NCBI GenBank assembly: GCA_017624855.1
Contig: JAGAMF010000004.1
Location: 1-64,000, forward strand
From: Lachnospiraceae bacterium
GTDB taxonomy: Bacteria; Bacillota; Clostridia; Lachnospirales; Lachnospiraceae
Length of the DNA stretch: 64,000 nt
Reading direction: 5' to 3'
The translations under genes and the position numbers were made by a program. This document shows positions 19,403 through 28,648 of this stretch, in pieces (positions within the stretch are counted from its first letter, which is position 1; every line of letters begins with the position of its first letter). The notes under the pieces are model-generated. The model had not been told where the DNA came from. It made no database searches and worked only from the letters and a program-made list of their open reading frames with translations.

Positions 19403-19771
19403 TTATAATACTTCGGGAGCCAGAGAAACGATCTTCATATACTGTTTCTCACGAAGCTCTCTTGCTACGGGCCCGAAAATACGAGTTCCTCTCGGGGTCT
19501 TGTCATCTTTAATGATAACTGCAGCATTTTCATCAAATTTAATGTAAGAACCGTCTTTACGACGAGCACCTTTAACGGTACGAACCACAACGGCCTTTAC
19601 TACATCGCCTTTTTTGACAACACCGCCGGGTGTTGCATCTTTAACAGAAGCAATGATAACATCACCAATATTTGCATATCTTCTTGTTGAACCGCCTACA
19701 ACACGGATGCAAAGTAATTCTTTTGCACCGGTATTGTCAGCAACTTTCAATCTGCTTTCTTGCTGAACCAT
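19403..19771 (-). CDS. rplN: 50S ribosomal protein L14
   Basis: The protein has 122 residues from the ATG at 19771 ([20 protein letters not shown]), the family-typical start and length; a GGAG site lies upstream. L14 forms an intersubunit bridge with 16S rRNA. The [15 protein letters not shown] segment near the end is conserved. Confidence 0.97.
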   Translation of the reverse strand: MVQQESRLKVADNTGAKELLCIRVVGGSTRRYANIGDVIIASVKDATPGGVVKKGDVVKAVVVRTVKGARRKDGSYIKFDENAAVIIKDDKTPRGTRIFGPVARELREKQYMKIVSLAPEVL

Positions 19772-19811
19772 GCTATTTTCTCCTTCCAAATTCTTGAGAA
19801 TAAGTCTAAAC

Positions 19812-20066
19812 TTATTTTACTCTTTCAATAATCTCAACAAGTCTCCATCTCTTATCTTTTGATAAAGGTCTTGTTTCGACAACTTTTACGGTATCACCGA
19901 TGTTGCACTCATTCTTTTCATCATGAGCTTTTAACTTGTAAGTCTTCTTAACGATCTTGCCGTAAAGAGGATGCTTTACATGGTTTTCAACTGCAACAAC
20001 GATTGTTTTATCCATTTTATTGCTGACTACCTTACCGGTACGCACTTTTCTTAAATTTCTTTCCAC
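19812..20066 (-). CDS. rpsQ: 30S ribosomal protein S17
   Basis: The 84-residue OB-fold protein has the S17 core [17 protein letters not shown] and the [18 protein letters not shown] segment. It binds 16S rRNA early in assembly. It lies between rpmC and rplN. Confidence 0.97.
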   Translation of the reverse strand: MERNLRKVRTGKVVSNKMDKTIVVAVENHVKHPLYGKIVKKTYKLKAHDEKNECNIGDTVKVVETRPLSKDKRWRLVEIIERVK

Positions 20067-20102
20067 AGCTGTTCTCCTTTCTCAATTATCACAGCCCAAT
20101 TC

Positions 20103-20315
20103 TTAGGCCTGCTGTTCCTTAGCTTTTTCAGTTATAACTGTCTGAATTCTAGCAATGTTCTTTCTCACTTCTTTAATTCTTGAAGTATTGTCTAACTGAT
20201 TTGTAGCATTCTGGAATCTCAAATTGAAAAGTTCTTTCTTAGCATCAACTAACGCCTGAGCTAATTCTGCAGGGGATTTTGCTTTTAAATCTTCTACATA
20301 CTTATTAGTTTTCAT
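20103..20315 (-). CDS. rpmC: 50S ribosomal protein L29
   Basis: The protein has 70 residues from the ATG at 20315 ([18 protein letters not shown]), with a GGAGG-like site upstream. The start overlaps the end of rplP by 11 bases. L29 lies at the peptide exit tunnel and helps dock SRP and trigger factor. The [20 protein letters not shown] segment is typical. Confidence 0.96.
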   Translation of the reverse strand: MKTNKYVEDLKAKSPAELAQALVDAKKELFNLRFQNATNQLDNTSRIKEVRKNIARIQTVITEKAKEQQA

Positions 20316-20742
20316 TTGATACACCGCCTTCCAAGTCTGCTTTAGAAACGATCTTACACTTACAAGGAAGCTTGTGTGTTGCAAGACGTAAAGCTTCTCT
20401 AGCAACTTCTTCGTTTACGCCGGAAATCTCGAACATAACACGGCCCGGCTTAACAACTGCTACCCAGTATTCAAGTGTTCCTTTACCGGAACCCATACGA
20501 GTTTCAGCAGGTTTAGTAGTTACAGGTTTGTCGGGGAAAATCTTAATCCAAACTTTACCACCACGCTTGATATGACGAGTCATAGCAATACGGGCTGCTT
20601 CAATCTGGTTAGATCTAATCCAACAGGGTTCCATAGCAACGATACCGAATTCACCGTAAGAGATTGTGTTACCTCTTAAAGCTTTACCTCTCATGCTGCC
20701 GCGGAACTGTTTACGACGTTTTACTCTTTTAGGCATTAACAT
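20305..20742 (-). CDS. rplP: 50S ribosomal protein L16
   Basis: The 145-residue protein begins [20 protein letters not shown] and has the [19 protein letters not shown] motif, where the arginine hydroxylated in E. coli lies. It is needed for A-site function. The start is shared by one base with the rpsC stop. Confidence 0.97.
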   Translation of the reverse strand: MLMPKRVKRRKQFRGSMRGKALRGNTISYGEFGIVAMEPCWIRSNQIEAARIAMTRHIKRGGKVWIKIFPDKPVTTKPAETRMGSGKGTLEYWVAVVKPGRVMFEISGVNEEVAREALRLATHKLPCKCKIVSKADLEGGVSNEN

Positions 20743-21398
20743 TATTTAGCTCCCCCTTCCTGGTTGTTCTTGACGGGAAGAACTTCGCCTGCGTAGATCC
20801 AAACCTTGATACCCATTTTACCATAGGTTGTATCCGCCTCAGCGAATCCGTAGTCAATATCTGCACGAAGTGTCTGTAAGGGAATAGTTCCCTCGCTGTA
20901 AAATTCTGTACGAGCCATATCAGCACCACCTAAACGGCCTGATACTGCAGTCTTGATACCAAGAGCGCCTGCCTTCATAGCTCTACCCATGCAAGACTTC
21001 ATAGCTCTACGGAAAGATACACGGTTCTCTAACTGTGCTGCAATGTTTTCAGCAACAAGCTGTGCATCCTTGTCAGGTCTCTTGATTTCCTTAATGTCTA
21101 CATTCACTTTCTTGCCTGTCATCTTCTGAAGTTCCTTCTTGGTAACTTCGATGTCAGCGCCACCCTTACCGATTACAACACCGGGCTTAGCAGTGAACAC
21201 ATTAACTTTTACTCTGTCAGAAGTTCTTTCGATTTCAATCTTGCTGATTCCTGCAGAGTATAATTTCTTCTTTAAATACTCTCTGATCTTATAGTCTTCA
21301 ACTAAGCAATCTGCGAAGTCAGCTTCTGCATACCACTTAGAATCCCAATCTTTGATAACGCCGACTCTAAGTCCATGAGGATTAACTTTCTGTCCCAT
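20742..21398 (-). CDS. rpsC: 30S ribosomal protein S3
   Basis: The protein has 218 residues from the ATG at 21398 ([15 protein letters not shown]), with GGAGG upstream. A KH domain with GKGG is near residues 75-85. S3 forms part of the mRNA entry channel. It lies between rplV and rplP. Confidence 0.97.
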   Translation of the reverse strand: MGQKVNPHGLRVGVIKDWDSKWYAEADFADCLVEDYKIREYLKKKLYSAGISKIEIERTSDRVKVNVFTAKPGVVIGKGGADIEVTKKELQKMTGKKVNVDIKEIKRPDKDAQLVAENIAAQLENRVSFRRAMKSCMGRAMKAGALGIKTAVSGRLGGADMARTEFYSEGTIPLQTLRADIDYGFAEADTTYGKMGIKVWIYAGEVLPVKNNQEGGAK

Positions 21399-21408
21399 AC
21401 TTTTCCTC

Positions 21409-21816
21409 CTATTTCTCGTCAAGCACGATGGTGATGTGGCTTAATCTCTTTTCGATTCTGTAAGCTCTACCCTGTGCTCGAGGTCTTACTCTCTTCATTG
21501 TGGGTCCCTTGTTTGCGTAGCACTCTGCAATGTAGAGGTTTTCAACGTTCATTCCGTTGTTGTTTTCTGCATTTGCAATAGCTGACTGCAATAACTTCTT
21601 GATAATGCTTGAAGCATATCTGGGATTATACTCTAAGATTGCCAAAGCTGTCTGTACATTCTTGCCTCTGATGGCATCAAGTACGAAGCATGCTTTCTGA
21701 ACAGAAACTCTTGCATAAGATAACTTTGCAGAGGGTCTTGTTTCCTTATTATTGGCATTTCTTTCTCTTTTAAATTTAGATCTGCTAATTCCTGTTTTAA
21801 TAGCTGTCTTTTCCAT
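21409..21816 (-). CDS. rplV: 50S ribosomal protein L22
   Basis: The 135-residue protein has about 20 extra N-terminal residues before the L22 core ([20 protein letters not shown]). The long beta-hairpin, with [20 protein letters not shown], lines the peptide exit tunnel where erythromycin binds. GGAGG precedes the ATG. Confidence 0.97.
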   Translation of the reverse strand: MEKTAIKTGISRSKFKRERNANNKETRPSAKLSYARVSVQKACFVLDAIRGKNVQTALAILEYNPRYASSIIKKLLQSAIANAENNNGMNVENLYIAECYANKGPTMKRVRPRAQGRAYRIEKRLSHITIVLDEK

Positions 21817-21839
21817 GGATAAAAACCTCCTTTCAAAAA

Positions 21840-22121
21840 TTATCTTACTTTGGACTTCTTTTCGTCTTTTCCATGACCTCTAAAGGTTCTGGTTGCAACG
21901 AATTCGCCAAGCTTGTGTCCAACCATATCTTCGGTTACATATACGGGAACATGCTTTCTACCGTCGTGTACTGCAATTGTATGTCCAACGAAGGACGGGA
22001 AAATTGTAGAACGACGAGACCATGTCTTAATAACCTGCTTATTACCTGATGCATTCATGGCGTCAACCTTCTTAAGTAAGCTGGCATCTGCAAAAGGTCC
22101 TTTTTTTAATGATCTAGCCAT
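21840..22121 (-). CDS. rpsS: 30S ribosomal protein S19
   Basis: The 93-residue protein starts [20 protein letters not shown] and contains the S19 motifs [20 protein letters not shown] and [15 protein letters not shown]. It sits in the head of the 30S subunit with S13. Confidence 0.97.
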   Translation of the reverse strand: MARSLKKGPFADASLLKKVDAMNASGNKQVIKTWSRRSTIFPSFVGHTIAVHDGRKHVPVYVTEDMVGHKLGEFVATRTFRGHGKDEKKSKVR

Positions 22122-22150
22122 TTTGTTTCCTCCTTATCAACTATGCGGGC

Positions 22151-22993
22151 TTATTTAATACCGCGTCCATCTCTTCTTCTAACAATAAGCTTATTAGACT
22201 GCTTGTTTTTCTTTCTTGTCTTTAAGCCAAGAGCGGGTTTTCCCCAAGGTGTGCAGGGACCGGAACGACCGATACCACACTTACCTTCACCACCACCGTG
22301 AGGATGGTCGTTAGGGTTCATAACAGAACCGCGAACTGTAGGTCTGATACCCATATGACGCTTACGTCCTGCTTTACCGATATTGATAAGGTTGTGGTCT
22401 ACATTACCAACAACACCAATTGTTGCTCTACATCCGATAGGCACCATTCTCATTTCGCCTGAAGGAAGTCTCAATGTTGCATACTTTCCTTCCTTAGCCA
22501 TAAGCTGAGCGCTGTTACCTGCTGAACGAACAAGCTGTCCGCCCTTACCGGGATATAATTCAATGTTGTGTACCTGAGTACCTACAGGAATCTTATCCAA
22601 AGGTAAGCAGTTACCAACTTTTACTTCTGCTTCGGGTCCGTTCATAACCTTCATTCCGTCAGTTAAACCTTCGGGAGCGATGATGTATGATTTCTCGCCG
22701 TCTGCGTATGCGATTAACGCAATATTTGCTGTTCTGTTAGGATCGTATTCGATGCCGATTACAGTTGCGGGAACGCCATCTTTCAATCTTCTGAAATCTA
22801 CCATTCTGTATTTCTTTCTGTTTCCGCCACCGCGATGTCTAACTGTGATTTTACCCTGATTATTACGTCCAGCGTTCTTCTCCAAAGATACGCACAATGA
22901 TTTCTCAGGTGTGCTCTTTGTGATTTCAGAGAAGTCCGAACCAGTCATGTTTCTTCTGGAAGGTGTATACGGGTTATATGTCTTAATACCCAT
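22151..22993 (-). CDS. rplB: 50S ribosomal protein L2
   Basis: The 280-residue protein shows the L2 signature [20 protein letters not shown] near residue 220, containing the histidine important near the peptidyl transferase centre. Both RNA-binding domains are present and length is normal. Confidence 0.98.
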   Translation of the reverse strand: MGIKTYNPYTPSRRNMTGSDFSEITKSTPEKSLCVSLEKNAGRNNQGKITVRHRGGGNRKKYRMVDFRRLKDGVPATVIGIEYDPNRTANIALIAYADGEKSYIIAPEGLTDGMKVMNGPEAEVKVGNCLPLDKIPVGTQVHNIELYPGKGGQLVRSAGNSAQLMAKEGKYATLRLPSGEMRMVPIGCRATIGVVGNVDHNLINIGKAGRKRHMGIRPTVRGSVMNPNDHPHGGGEGKCGIGRSGPCTPWGKPALGLKTRKKNKQSNKLIVRRRDGRGIK

Positions 22994-23056
22994 CTCTTTA
23001 TCTCCTTTACTATCGATTATTTATTGTCATGCTTCATTGCATATAGTTGAGACCAA

Positions 23057-23356
23057 TTAGATACCTGCAAAAAGTTCGATATCCTTGCTGCCTTCTGTTA
23101 ACTTAACAATAGCTTTCTTGGTCTGTGCAGTCTTGCCGTATACCATACCGCGTCTTTTCTTCTTGCCGTCGCAGTTCATGGTGTTTACCTGAGCAACTTC
23201 TGTTCCGGGGAACATTTTTTCTACTGCTTCTTTAATCTGATTCTTGGTTGCTTCGGGATGAACCAAAAATGTATATTTCTTTTCGCCCATGCCGGCCATA
23301 CTTCTTTCGGTAACAACCGGTTTGAGGATTATGTCGTAATACTTAATATCTGCCAT
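23057..23356 (-). CDS. rplW: 50S ribosomal protein L23
   Basis: The 99-residue protein lies at the tunnel exit, docking SRP and trigger factor. Conserved segments include ILKPVVTERSM and KYTFLVHPEATKNQIKEAVE. It overlaps the rplD stop by one base, so synthesis is coupled. Confidence 0.97.
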   Translation of the reverse strand: MADIKYYDIILKPVVTERSMAGMGEKKYTFLVHPEATKNQIKEAVEKMFPGTEVAQVNTMNCDGKKKRRGMVYGKTAQTKKAIVKLTEGSKDIELFAGI

Positions 23357-23976
23357 TATGCGTACACCTCCTCAATCTTTGCAACTGAGTCCTTGGTAAG
23401 AACTACTGTGCCAGCCTTCATGATGTCATATACATTGATTGAATCTGCAACCACTGTCTGAGCATCAGGAATGTTTCTTGCTGATAAAACGATGTTCTTG
23501 TCATTTTCCTTGATTACTACAAGAGCCTTATTCGCATTCAGGTTTGTTAAAACCTCCTGGAATTTCTTTGTCTTGATTTCGTCAAGCTTTAATTCATCGA
23601 GAACCATTACCTTACCGTCCTGAACTTTGCTTGTTAAAGCAGACTTAAGAGCGATTCTCTTTTCCTTCTTATTTAACTTGAAAGAATAATCTCTGGGAGT
23701 GGGAGCAAATACAACGCCACCATGTGTCCACTGAGGTGATCTGGTTGAACCCTGTCTTGCATGACCTGTTCCCTTCTGTCTCCAAGGTTTTCTTCCGCCG
23801 CCGGAAACCTCTGCACGAGTTTTTGCTTTCTGTGTTCCCTGACGCTTGTTTGCAAGGTGCTGAACTACTGCAAGATGCACAAGGTGTTCGTTAACCTCTA
23901 CACCGAAAATAGCATCATTCAAGTCCATCTTTCCAACTTCCTTGCCTTCCATATTGTAAACAGATACGTTTGCCAT
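23356..23976 (-). CDS. rplD: 50S ribosomal protein L4
   Basis: The 206-residue protein has the tunnel-lining loop with RAEVSGGGRKPWRQKGTGHA and GSTRSPQWTHGGVVFAPTPR. L4 also represses the S10 operon in E. coli and, through leader elements, in Firmicutes, so the folded leader upstream of rpsJ is its likely target. Confidence 0.97.
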   Translation of the reverse strand: MANVSVYNMEGKEVGKMDLNDAIFGVEVNEHLVHLAVVQHLANKRQGTQKAKTRAEVSGGGRKPWRQKGTGHARQGSTRSPQWTHGGVVFAPTPRDYSFKLNKKEKRIALKSALTSKVQDGKVMVLDELKLDEIKTKKFQEVLTNLNANKALVVIKENDKNIVLSARNIPDAQTVVADSINVYDIMKAGTVVLTKDSVAKIEEVYA

Positions 23977-24001
23977 CTGTGTGTTCCTCCTTTCGTCCCG
24001 A

Positions 24002-24685
24002 TTATGCGTTTGCCTTAGTAGTTTCTTTGATTGTTACTAAAGCTTTCTTGGGTCCGGGTACTGCACCCTTTACCAAAAGCAGATTCTTTTCAGCATCTAC
24101 TCTTACTACTTCAAGATTCTTTACAGTAGTCTGCTTGTGTCCCATGTGACCGGGCATACCTTTTCCCTTGAATACACGGCTGGGGCTTGAGCAAGCACCG
24201 TTTGAACCCTGATGACGATGGAACTTAGAACCGTGAGCCATGGGTCCTCTATGCTGTCCTAATCTCTTGATAGCACCCTGGAAACCCTTACCTTTGCTGA
24301 TTGCAGTTGCGTCGATCTTGTCGCCTTCTGCAAAGATGTCAGCTTTGATTTCCTGTGCAAGAGCGTACTCAGAAGCGTTTTCGAACTTGAATTCTCTTAC
24401 ATAACGCTTAGATGTAACGCCAGCTTTCTTGAAGTGTCCCTGCATAGCCTTGGTTGTACCATGTGCATGAACGATTTCTTTCTTGCCGGATGCATCTTTG
24501 TTGATGATCTTGTCTTTCTTGTCTACAAAACCAACCTGAACTGCTTCGTAACCGTCGTTTTCGATTGTCTTAATCTGAGTTACTACACAAGGGCCGGCCT
24601 GAAGAACTGTTACCGGAATAAGGCTGCCGTCTTCTGCGAAGATCTGAGTCATTCCGACTTTGGTTGCTAAAATAGCTTTCTTCAT
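24002..24685 (-). CDS. rplC: 50S ribosomal protein L3
   Basis: The 227-residue protein begins [20 protein letters not shown] and contains the conserved loop [20 protein letters not shown] that reaches the peptidyl transferase centre. It initiates 50S assembly. It follows rpsJ after 112 bases. Confidence 0.97.
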   Translation of the reverse strand: MKKAILATKVGMTQIFAEDGSLIPVTVLQAGPCVVTQIKTIENDGYEAVQVGFVDKKDKIINKDASGKKEIVHAHGTTKAMQGHFKKAGVTSKRYVREFKFENASEYALAQEIKADIFAEGDKIDATAISKGKGFQGAIKRLGQHRGPMAHGSKFHRHQGSNGACSSPSRVFKGKGMPGHMGHKQTTVKNLEVVRVDAEKNLLLVKGAVPGPKKALVTIKETTKANA

Positions 24686-24797
24686 TTCTTTACCTCCATT
24701 TGTTTCTACTACAGCGGCATCTGAGGTTTGTTCGGATGCATACTAGTTGTAGAAGGTTTTTATTTTTTGTTTTTAGTTACTTCCTTATTAATATCAA

Positions 24798-25109
24798 TTA
24801 TTTCATCTTGATATCAATGTACACACCTGCAGGAACTTCTAAGCTCTGCAATGACTCTCTAACCTTTGAGTCAGGATTGATAACATCGATCAGTCTCTTG
24901 TGAGTTCTCTGTTCGAACTGTTCTCTGGAGTCTTTGTACTTGTGTACGGCACGGATGATTGTAACAACTTCCTTCTTAGTAGGAAGGGGCACGGGTCCGC
25001 TTACCTTTGCTCCGTTCTTCTTAACTGTTTCGATGATTTTCTTGGCAGCTGCATCTACTGTCTGATGCTCATAAGCTTTAAGTGTGATTCTCATTACTTC
25101 GTTTGCCAT
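24798..25109 (-). CDS. rpsJ: 30S ribosomal protein S10 (NusE)
   Basis: The protein has 103 residues from the ATG at 25109 ([20 protein letters not shown]), with GGAGG ten bases upstream; a longer in-frame start at 25172 falls within the leader and is rejected. S10 also acts in transcription antitermination with NusB. It is the first gene of the ribosomal superoperon. Confidence 0.97.
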   Translation of the reverse strand: MANEVMRITLKAYEHQTVDAAAKKIIETVKKNGAKVSGPVPLPTKKEVVTIIRAVHKYKDSREQFEQRTHKRLIDVINPDSKVRESLQSLEVPAGVYIDIKMK

Positions 25110-25383
25110 AAAAAAAGTCGCCTCCTTTTCGCACTTTATAAAATCTAAGTACGACAAGCGGTGACTGTACACTCTCCCGTGTGTATCCTAAACCTTTACG
25201 CAACCCCAGAATTGCTTCCGAACCGTATCGGCCAAGACTCTCACGTCGTTTCTACCTGTTGTAGACATGTTGTTTTGTACAGTGACTTGTCGCCAGTATC
25301 TTGACTTGACATTCGCTCCATGTAAAAACCTATCCATTTTGCCGGATAGCAACCTTACATTTCATCGCTATCATGCCACAGCA
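25110..25383 (-). promoter_or_regulatory. folded leader of the S10 operon, candidate L4-responsive element
   Basis: About 270 bases lie between the promoter and the rpsJ ATG. Long-range pairing is visible: ACTGTACA and CGACAA on the 5' side (within 25276-25292) match TGTACAGT and TTGTCG on the 3' side (within 25152-25171), closing a domain of about 140 bases. Nearer the promoter, a CTATCC/GGATAG stem (25330-25349) is followed by GTTTTTA on the minus strand, resembling a terminator. S10 leaders bound by L4 are known in Firmicutes; assignment here is by position and fold. Confidence 0.65.
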
Positions 25384-25389
25384 AGTGTT

Positions 25390-25418
25390 AGTATACAACA
25401 TGTTTGGGCAATGTGCAA
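25390..25418 (-). promoter_or_regulatory. sigma-A promoter of the S10-spc-alpha superoperon
   Basis: On the minus strand TTGCAC (25413-25418) and TATACT (25390-25395) are separated by 17 bases. Four of six and five of six positions match consensus. It is the only strong promoter found ahead of rpsJ. Confidence 0.8.
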
Positions 25419-25699
25419 GAGTTTTTTTAAAAAATTTTATTAGAATTTCACAAACTGTTTTTTGTCCCATATATATAGAAGAAACCCATACAATATGATG
25501 TGGTTTTGTTATTATTTAGCTAAACCATAAAAAAGATGCTAAATATTTTTATGGTAAAGTTGAGTATCTTTTTACGAGATCACCTTTGCTTAAAATCGAA
25601 TATATACGCATAGCAATGAGCCCTATGCAGCGGAACCGAGTTCATTTCCGGACTTTCTTCCCGTCCGTTACCCGACTTTTTATTTGTTTTCTCTTTTTA
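25419..25699. other. A+T-rich intergenic stretch with one hairpin
   Basis: No gene is seen. A ten-base inverted repeat (ACCATAAAAA at 25524-25533 with TTTTTATGGT at 25546-25555) could act as a terminator. The right part (25640-25699) contains a degenerate copy of the 53-bp repeat that follows. Confidence 0.5.
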
Positions 25700-25911
25700 G
25701 TAGGACATTCTTCCTGTCCACCGCCCGACTGGTTGTATATTTTCTTGTTTTAGTCGGACATTCTTCCTGTCCACCGCCCGACTGGTTGTATGTTTTCTCA
25801 TTTTAGTCGGACATTCTTCCTGTCCACCGCCCGACTGGTTGTATATTTTCTTGTTTTAGTCGGACATTCTTCCTGTCCACCGCCCGACTGGTTGTATGTT
25901 TTCTCATTTTA
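25700..25911. repeat. 53-bp tandem repeat, four copies in an A-B-A-B pattern
   Basis: Four consecutive 53-base units start at 25700, 25753, 25806 and 25859, with the start of a fifth at 25912 and a degenerate copy just before. Units 1 and 3 have TATATTTTCTTG after the GACTGGTTG segment; units 2 and 4 have TATGTTTTCTCA, giving a 106-base higher-order period. Each unit holds inverted repeats: GGACA/TGTCC around a seven-base loop, within AGTCGG/CCGACT arms. Open frames across it only reflect the periodicity. Confidence 0.95.
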
Positions 25912-26054
25912 GTCGGAACAAACCGTCTTGTCGCCATATATTGCGAAACGGAAAATTGAACCAAATAGGAAATCCCACGAATCCCCCTTAACCAAATCAC
26001 ATTAGTTCTTTGCTCTTTTATCCCTATTAATATAAGGTAAACATTTTCATACAA

Positions 26055-26094
26055 AAAAGCGAGATGTATCCTATACTATATACATCCCGCTTTT
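26055..26094 (-). terminator. intrinsic terminator after the first DUF4190-like gene
   Basis: A 15-base inverted repeat (26055-26069 with 26080-26094, one mismatch) has a T run after it on the minus strand, 55 bases past the stop codon of the gene at 26150. Confidence 0.8.
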
Positions 26095-26149
26095 ATTCGT
26101 TTTAAAAGTCACGCCAAATATCGACCGCGCATACATACTGTTAATCTTA

Positions 26150-26554
26150 CTATACATCTACTCCAAGCAAAAATTCTAAACTGATTAATCCGCCCACCAC
26201 AAGCGTCATGGCAACCAGAGTACCGATGCCCATCAGCACACCGATAATCGAACAAATAAGTCCCGCAATGCTCATGCCCTTGCTCTGCTGCTTCTTCATG
26301 GCAATAATGCTGAAAACCAAACCGACAGCACCAAGCAGCAGCGCCAAGCCGCCGCCAAGGAAAGGAGTGCAGCAAGATCCCAACCAATATAACACCAAGG
26401 AACAAACACCAAGCACCATACCTGTAATGGCGAAACCGCTTCCCCGGTTATGCGGATTATATTCCTCATAGTCATCATATGCAAAGTCATATGTGTCGTT
26501 TTTCTTTGTGTCCAATTCCTGATCGAATCCATTATTAAAATTGTTTCCGTCCAT
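26150..26554 (-). CDS. DUF4190-like small membrane protein, copy 3
   Basis: The 134-residue protein has an N-terminal polar, asparagine- and aspartate-rich stretch (MDGNNFNNGFDQELD) and then three or four hydrophobic helices with the SIAGLICSIIGVLMGIG pattern of DUF4190 proteins. Its function is unknown. It is the last of three tandem paralogs, each with its own terminator or spacer. A likely ribosome binding site (GGAAGGTG) precedes the ATG. Confidence 0.75.
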   Translation of the reverse strand: MDGNNFNNGFDQELDTKKNDTYDFAYDDYEEYNPHNRGSGFAITGMVLGVCSLVLYWLGSCCTPFLGGGLALLLGAVGLVFSIIAMKKQQSKGMSIAGLICSIIGVLMGIGTLVAMTLVVGGLISLEFLLGVDV

Positions 26555-26570
26555 TTTTACACCTTCCTAT

Positions 26571-26602
26571 AAAAAAAGAGGCAGAACCATACATTCTGCC
26601 TC
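26571..26602 (-). terminator. intrinsic terminator between DUF4190-like genes
   Basis: GAGGCAGAA (26578-26586) and TTCTGCCTC (26594-26602) form a perfect nine-base-pair stem followed on the minus strand by seven T residues (26571-26577). Confidence 0.9.
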
Positions 26603-26617
26603 CCTTGATACTTTTAA

Positions 26618-27022
26618 TTAATAATTATACATTTCATATTCCATCATGGGCATTGCAAGGAATCCTAATCCCAATGTTGCCAAGATGGGTGATAAAATAA
26701 GCAATACAATTGATAATACAAACAATACAGCTCCGATAATACCAAGAACTAAGCCCCACTTAGCCATACCTGCCTTAGGGCATCTGCCTTTACCGATAGC
26801 ACCGCAAATAATTGCTGCGATTGCAGGAAGAATACCTACATATACACAAGAACATAAAATTGATGCGATACCACAAATCAAAGCTGCAATAGCAAGACCG
26901 TTACCAGCAGGTGCAGGTGCTGCTTCATATGTTGCATTTGCATCATAAGTATATGTATCATATGCATTGTTCATATTATCCATTGACTTGTCGTTCATGT
27001 TATTCATGTTATTTCCGTCCAT
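26618..27022 (-). CDS. DUF4190-like small membrane protein, copy 2
   Basis: The 134-residue protein starts MDGNNMNNMNDKSMDNMNNA, then has a PAPAGNGLAIAALICGIAS segment shared almost exactly with the next copy, and three hydrophobic helices. The glycine-rich helices and KAGMAKWGLVLGIIG segment fit DUF4190. The shared start and core show it arose by duplication from the copy at 27130. GGAG lies upstream of the ATG. Confidence 0.75.
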   Translation of the reverse strand: MDGNNMNNMNDKSMDNMNNAYDTYTYDANATYEAAPAPAGNGLAIAALICGIASILCSCVYVGILPAIAAIICGAIGKGRCPKAGMAKWGLVLGIIGAVLFVLSIVLLILSPILATLGLGFLAMPMMEYEMYNY

Positions 27023-27129
27023 TATAATTCTCCTCTCTTATCTATACATGTTTGTTCAATAACATCATCATTCTTTTATAAAACATTGCTTAAAAGCAAA
27101 TTATCTTTCGCAAACTCACCCTATGTAAA

Positions 27130-27441
27130 TTACATTCCTGAGATAAGGCCGGCTGCAATTAAAATAGCAAAAACGATAACTGCGATTACAAAAAGAACCA
27201 CGCCGACGATACCTAAAATAAGACCCCACTGAGCCATACCTGTATTAGCGCATTTCTTCTTGCCCATTGCACCTAAAATAATAGCTACGACAGACACAAT
27301 ACCGCAAGGGCAGCAGATGATACCTGCGATACCGCAAATCAAAGCTGCGATTGCAAGACCGTTACCTGCGGGTGCGGGTGCTGCATCATATACGCTGTCA
27401 GCTGCATATGTGTATTCATTATTCATGTTATTTCCGTCCAT
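27130..27441 (-). CDS. DUF4190-like small membrane protein, copy 1
   Basis: The 103-residue protein starts MDGNNMNNEYTYAADSVYDA and shares PAPAGNGLAIAALICGIA and NTGMAQWGLILGIVGVVLFV with copy 2. It has three likely membrane helices. It is the first of the three tandem copies and has the only promoter I could place for the group. AGGAGG precedes the ATG. Its function is unknown. Confidence 0.75.
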   Translation of the reverse strand: MDGNNMNNEYTYAADSVYDAAPAPAGNGLAIAALICGIAGIICCPCGIVSVVAIILGAMGKKKCANTGMAQWGLILGIVGVVLFVIAVIVFAILIAAGLISGM

Positions 27442-27488
27442 TTTTTCTACTCCTCCTAAAAGACAAAATATTAATAAACTACGAGCTT

Positions 27489-27517
27489 ATAGTATCACAA
27501 TATTATCAATTTGTAAA
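27489..27517 (-). promoter_or_regulatory. probable promoter of the DUF4190-like gene group
   Basis: TTTACA (27512-27517) and TACTAT (27489-27494) are spaced by 17 bases on the minus strand, 48 bases before the ATG of the first gene. Confidence 0.5.
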
Positions 27518-27565
27518 CAAAATACTTTTATACGATTTTAAATACTCCGGGAATGTGAAAAGTAT

Positions 27566-27592
27566 TTGCAGTCCACCGCAAAGTATTATAAT
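27566..27592 (+). promoter_or_regulatory. possible promoter of the rRNA methyltransferase gene
   Basis: A consensus TATAAT (27587-27592) has TTGCAG 15 bases upstream (27566-27571). Spacing is shorter than optimal. It lies about 70 bases before the ATG. Confidence 0.45.
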
Positions 27593-27660
27593 ATGTATAG
27601 GAAGATGAAACAGCATTGTAAAAAGCTCTCATAGAATATATCAGTAAACGGAGACAGATT

Positions 27661-28521
27661 ATGTGGATAGCAGATAACTGGAAAGATTACGAAGTACTTG
27701 CCACCTCCGGCGGTGAGAAACTGGAACGCTGGGGCGACTATATTTTAGTTCGTCCGGATCCTCAGGTAATTTGGGACACTCCCCATACCCATGCGGGCTG
27801 GAAGAAAAAGAACGGCCATTACCACAGAAGCAACAAAGGCGGTGGCGAGTGGGAATTCTTTAACCTCCCCGACGAGTGGTCCATTCAATATAAAGACTTA
27901 ACATTTAACCTTAAGCCCTTCAAGTTTAAGCATACCGGTCTCTTCCCCGAGCAGGCAGTAAACTGGGATTGGTTTTCTTCTATTATAAAAGAATCCGACC
28001 GCCCCTTAAAAATATTGAATCTTTTTGCCTACACCGGTGGTGCTACTTTGGCAGCCGCCAAAGCCGGAGCAGCCGTAACTCATGTGGATGCTTCCAAAGG
28101 CATGGTACAATGGGCAAAAGAAAACGCCGCAGCTTCCGGGTTGAGCGACGCACCGATTCGCTGGCTGGTAGACGATTGCGTAAAATTCGTAGAGCGTGAA
28201 ATCCGCCGCGGCAATCACTACGACGGCATTATTATGGACCCGCCCTCTTACGGCAGAGGCCCCAAAGGAGAAATCTGGAAAATCGAAGAATCCATTTTCC
28301 CCTTCATCGAGTTAACCTCACAATTGCTTACCGAGGACTCCAAATTCCTTTTAATCAACTCCTACACCACCGGTCTTCAGCCCGCAGTGCTTTCATATAT
28401 GATTAACACTGCCATTGTTTCGAAATTCGGCGGTACTGTGGAAGCCAATGAAATCGGTCTCCCCGTAACGGAAGACGGACTGGTTTTGCCCTGCGGAGCA
28501 TCCGGTCGCTGGACGAAATAA
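27661..28521 (+). CDS. class I SAM-dependent rRNA methyltransferase (RlmI/RlmK-related)
   Basis: The 286-residue protein has SAM motif I (NLFAYTGGAT, about 120-129), an acidic VDAS (142-145) and catalytic-type motif IV DPPSYG (193-198). This pattern is shared by the large-subunit rRNA methyltransferases of the RlmI/RlmK group. No N-terminal PUA domain is present, so the exact target base is not known. It stands alone on the plus strand between minus-strand genes and ends at a strong terminator. Confidence 0.85.
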   Translation: MWIADNWKDYEVLATSGGEKLERWGDYILVRPDPQVIWDTPHTHAGWKKKNGHYHRSNKGGGEWEFFNLPDEWSIQYKDLTFNLKPFKFKHTGLFPEQAVNWDWFSSIIKESDRPLKILNLFAYTGGATLAAAKAGAAVTHVDASKGMVQWAKENAAASGLSDAPIRWLVDDCVKFVEREIRRGNHYDGIIMDPPSYGRGPKGEIWKIEESIFPFIELTSQLLTEDSKFLLINSYTTGLQPAVLSYMINTAIVSKFGGTVEANEIGLPVTEDGLVLPCGASGRWTK

Positions 28522-28550
28522 TTATATTCTGAACTTATAAAGTATCATAA

Positions 28551-28586
28551 AAAAGAGAATTGCCTCTGCATGTGCAATTCTCTTTT
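28551..28586. terminator. bidirectional terminator after the rRNA methyltransferase gene
   Basis: A perfect 13-base inverted repeat (AAAAGAGAATTGC, 28551-28563; GCAATTCTCTTTT, 28574-28586) has A/T runs on both sides. It serves the plus-strand methyltransferase and the minus-strand DUF2752 gene. Confidence 0.9.
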
Positions 28587-28648
28587 CTTTATTTTTTTAT
28601 CTCTTAATTTACTTTTACCCAATCATTCAGAACAATGCTTCAGCTACA

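Noticed and set aside
25700-25911. A CRISPR array in the 53-bp repeats
   Set aside because: The units touch each other without variable spacers, alternate in only two versions, and no cas gene is near.
25803-26054. An open frame of 83 codons through the 53-bp repeats
   Set aside because: It only reflects the repeat period; it has no ribosome binding site and its predicted protein is a low-complexity repeat.
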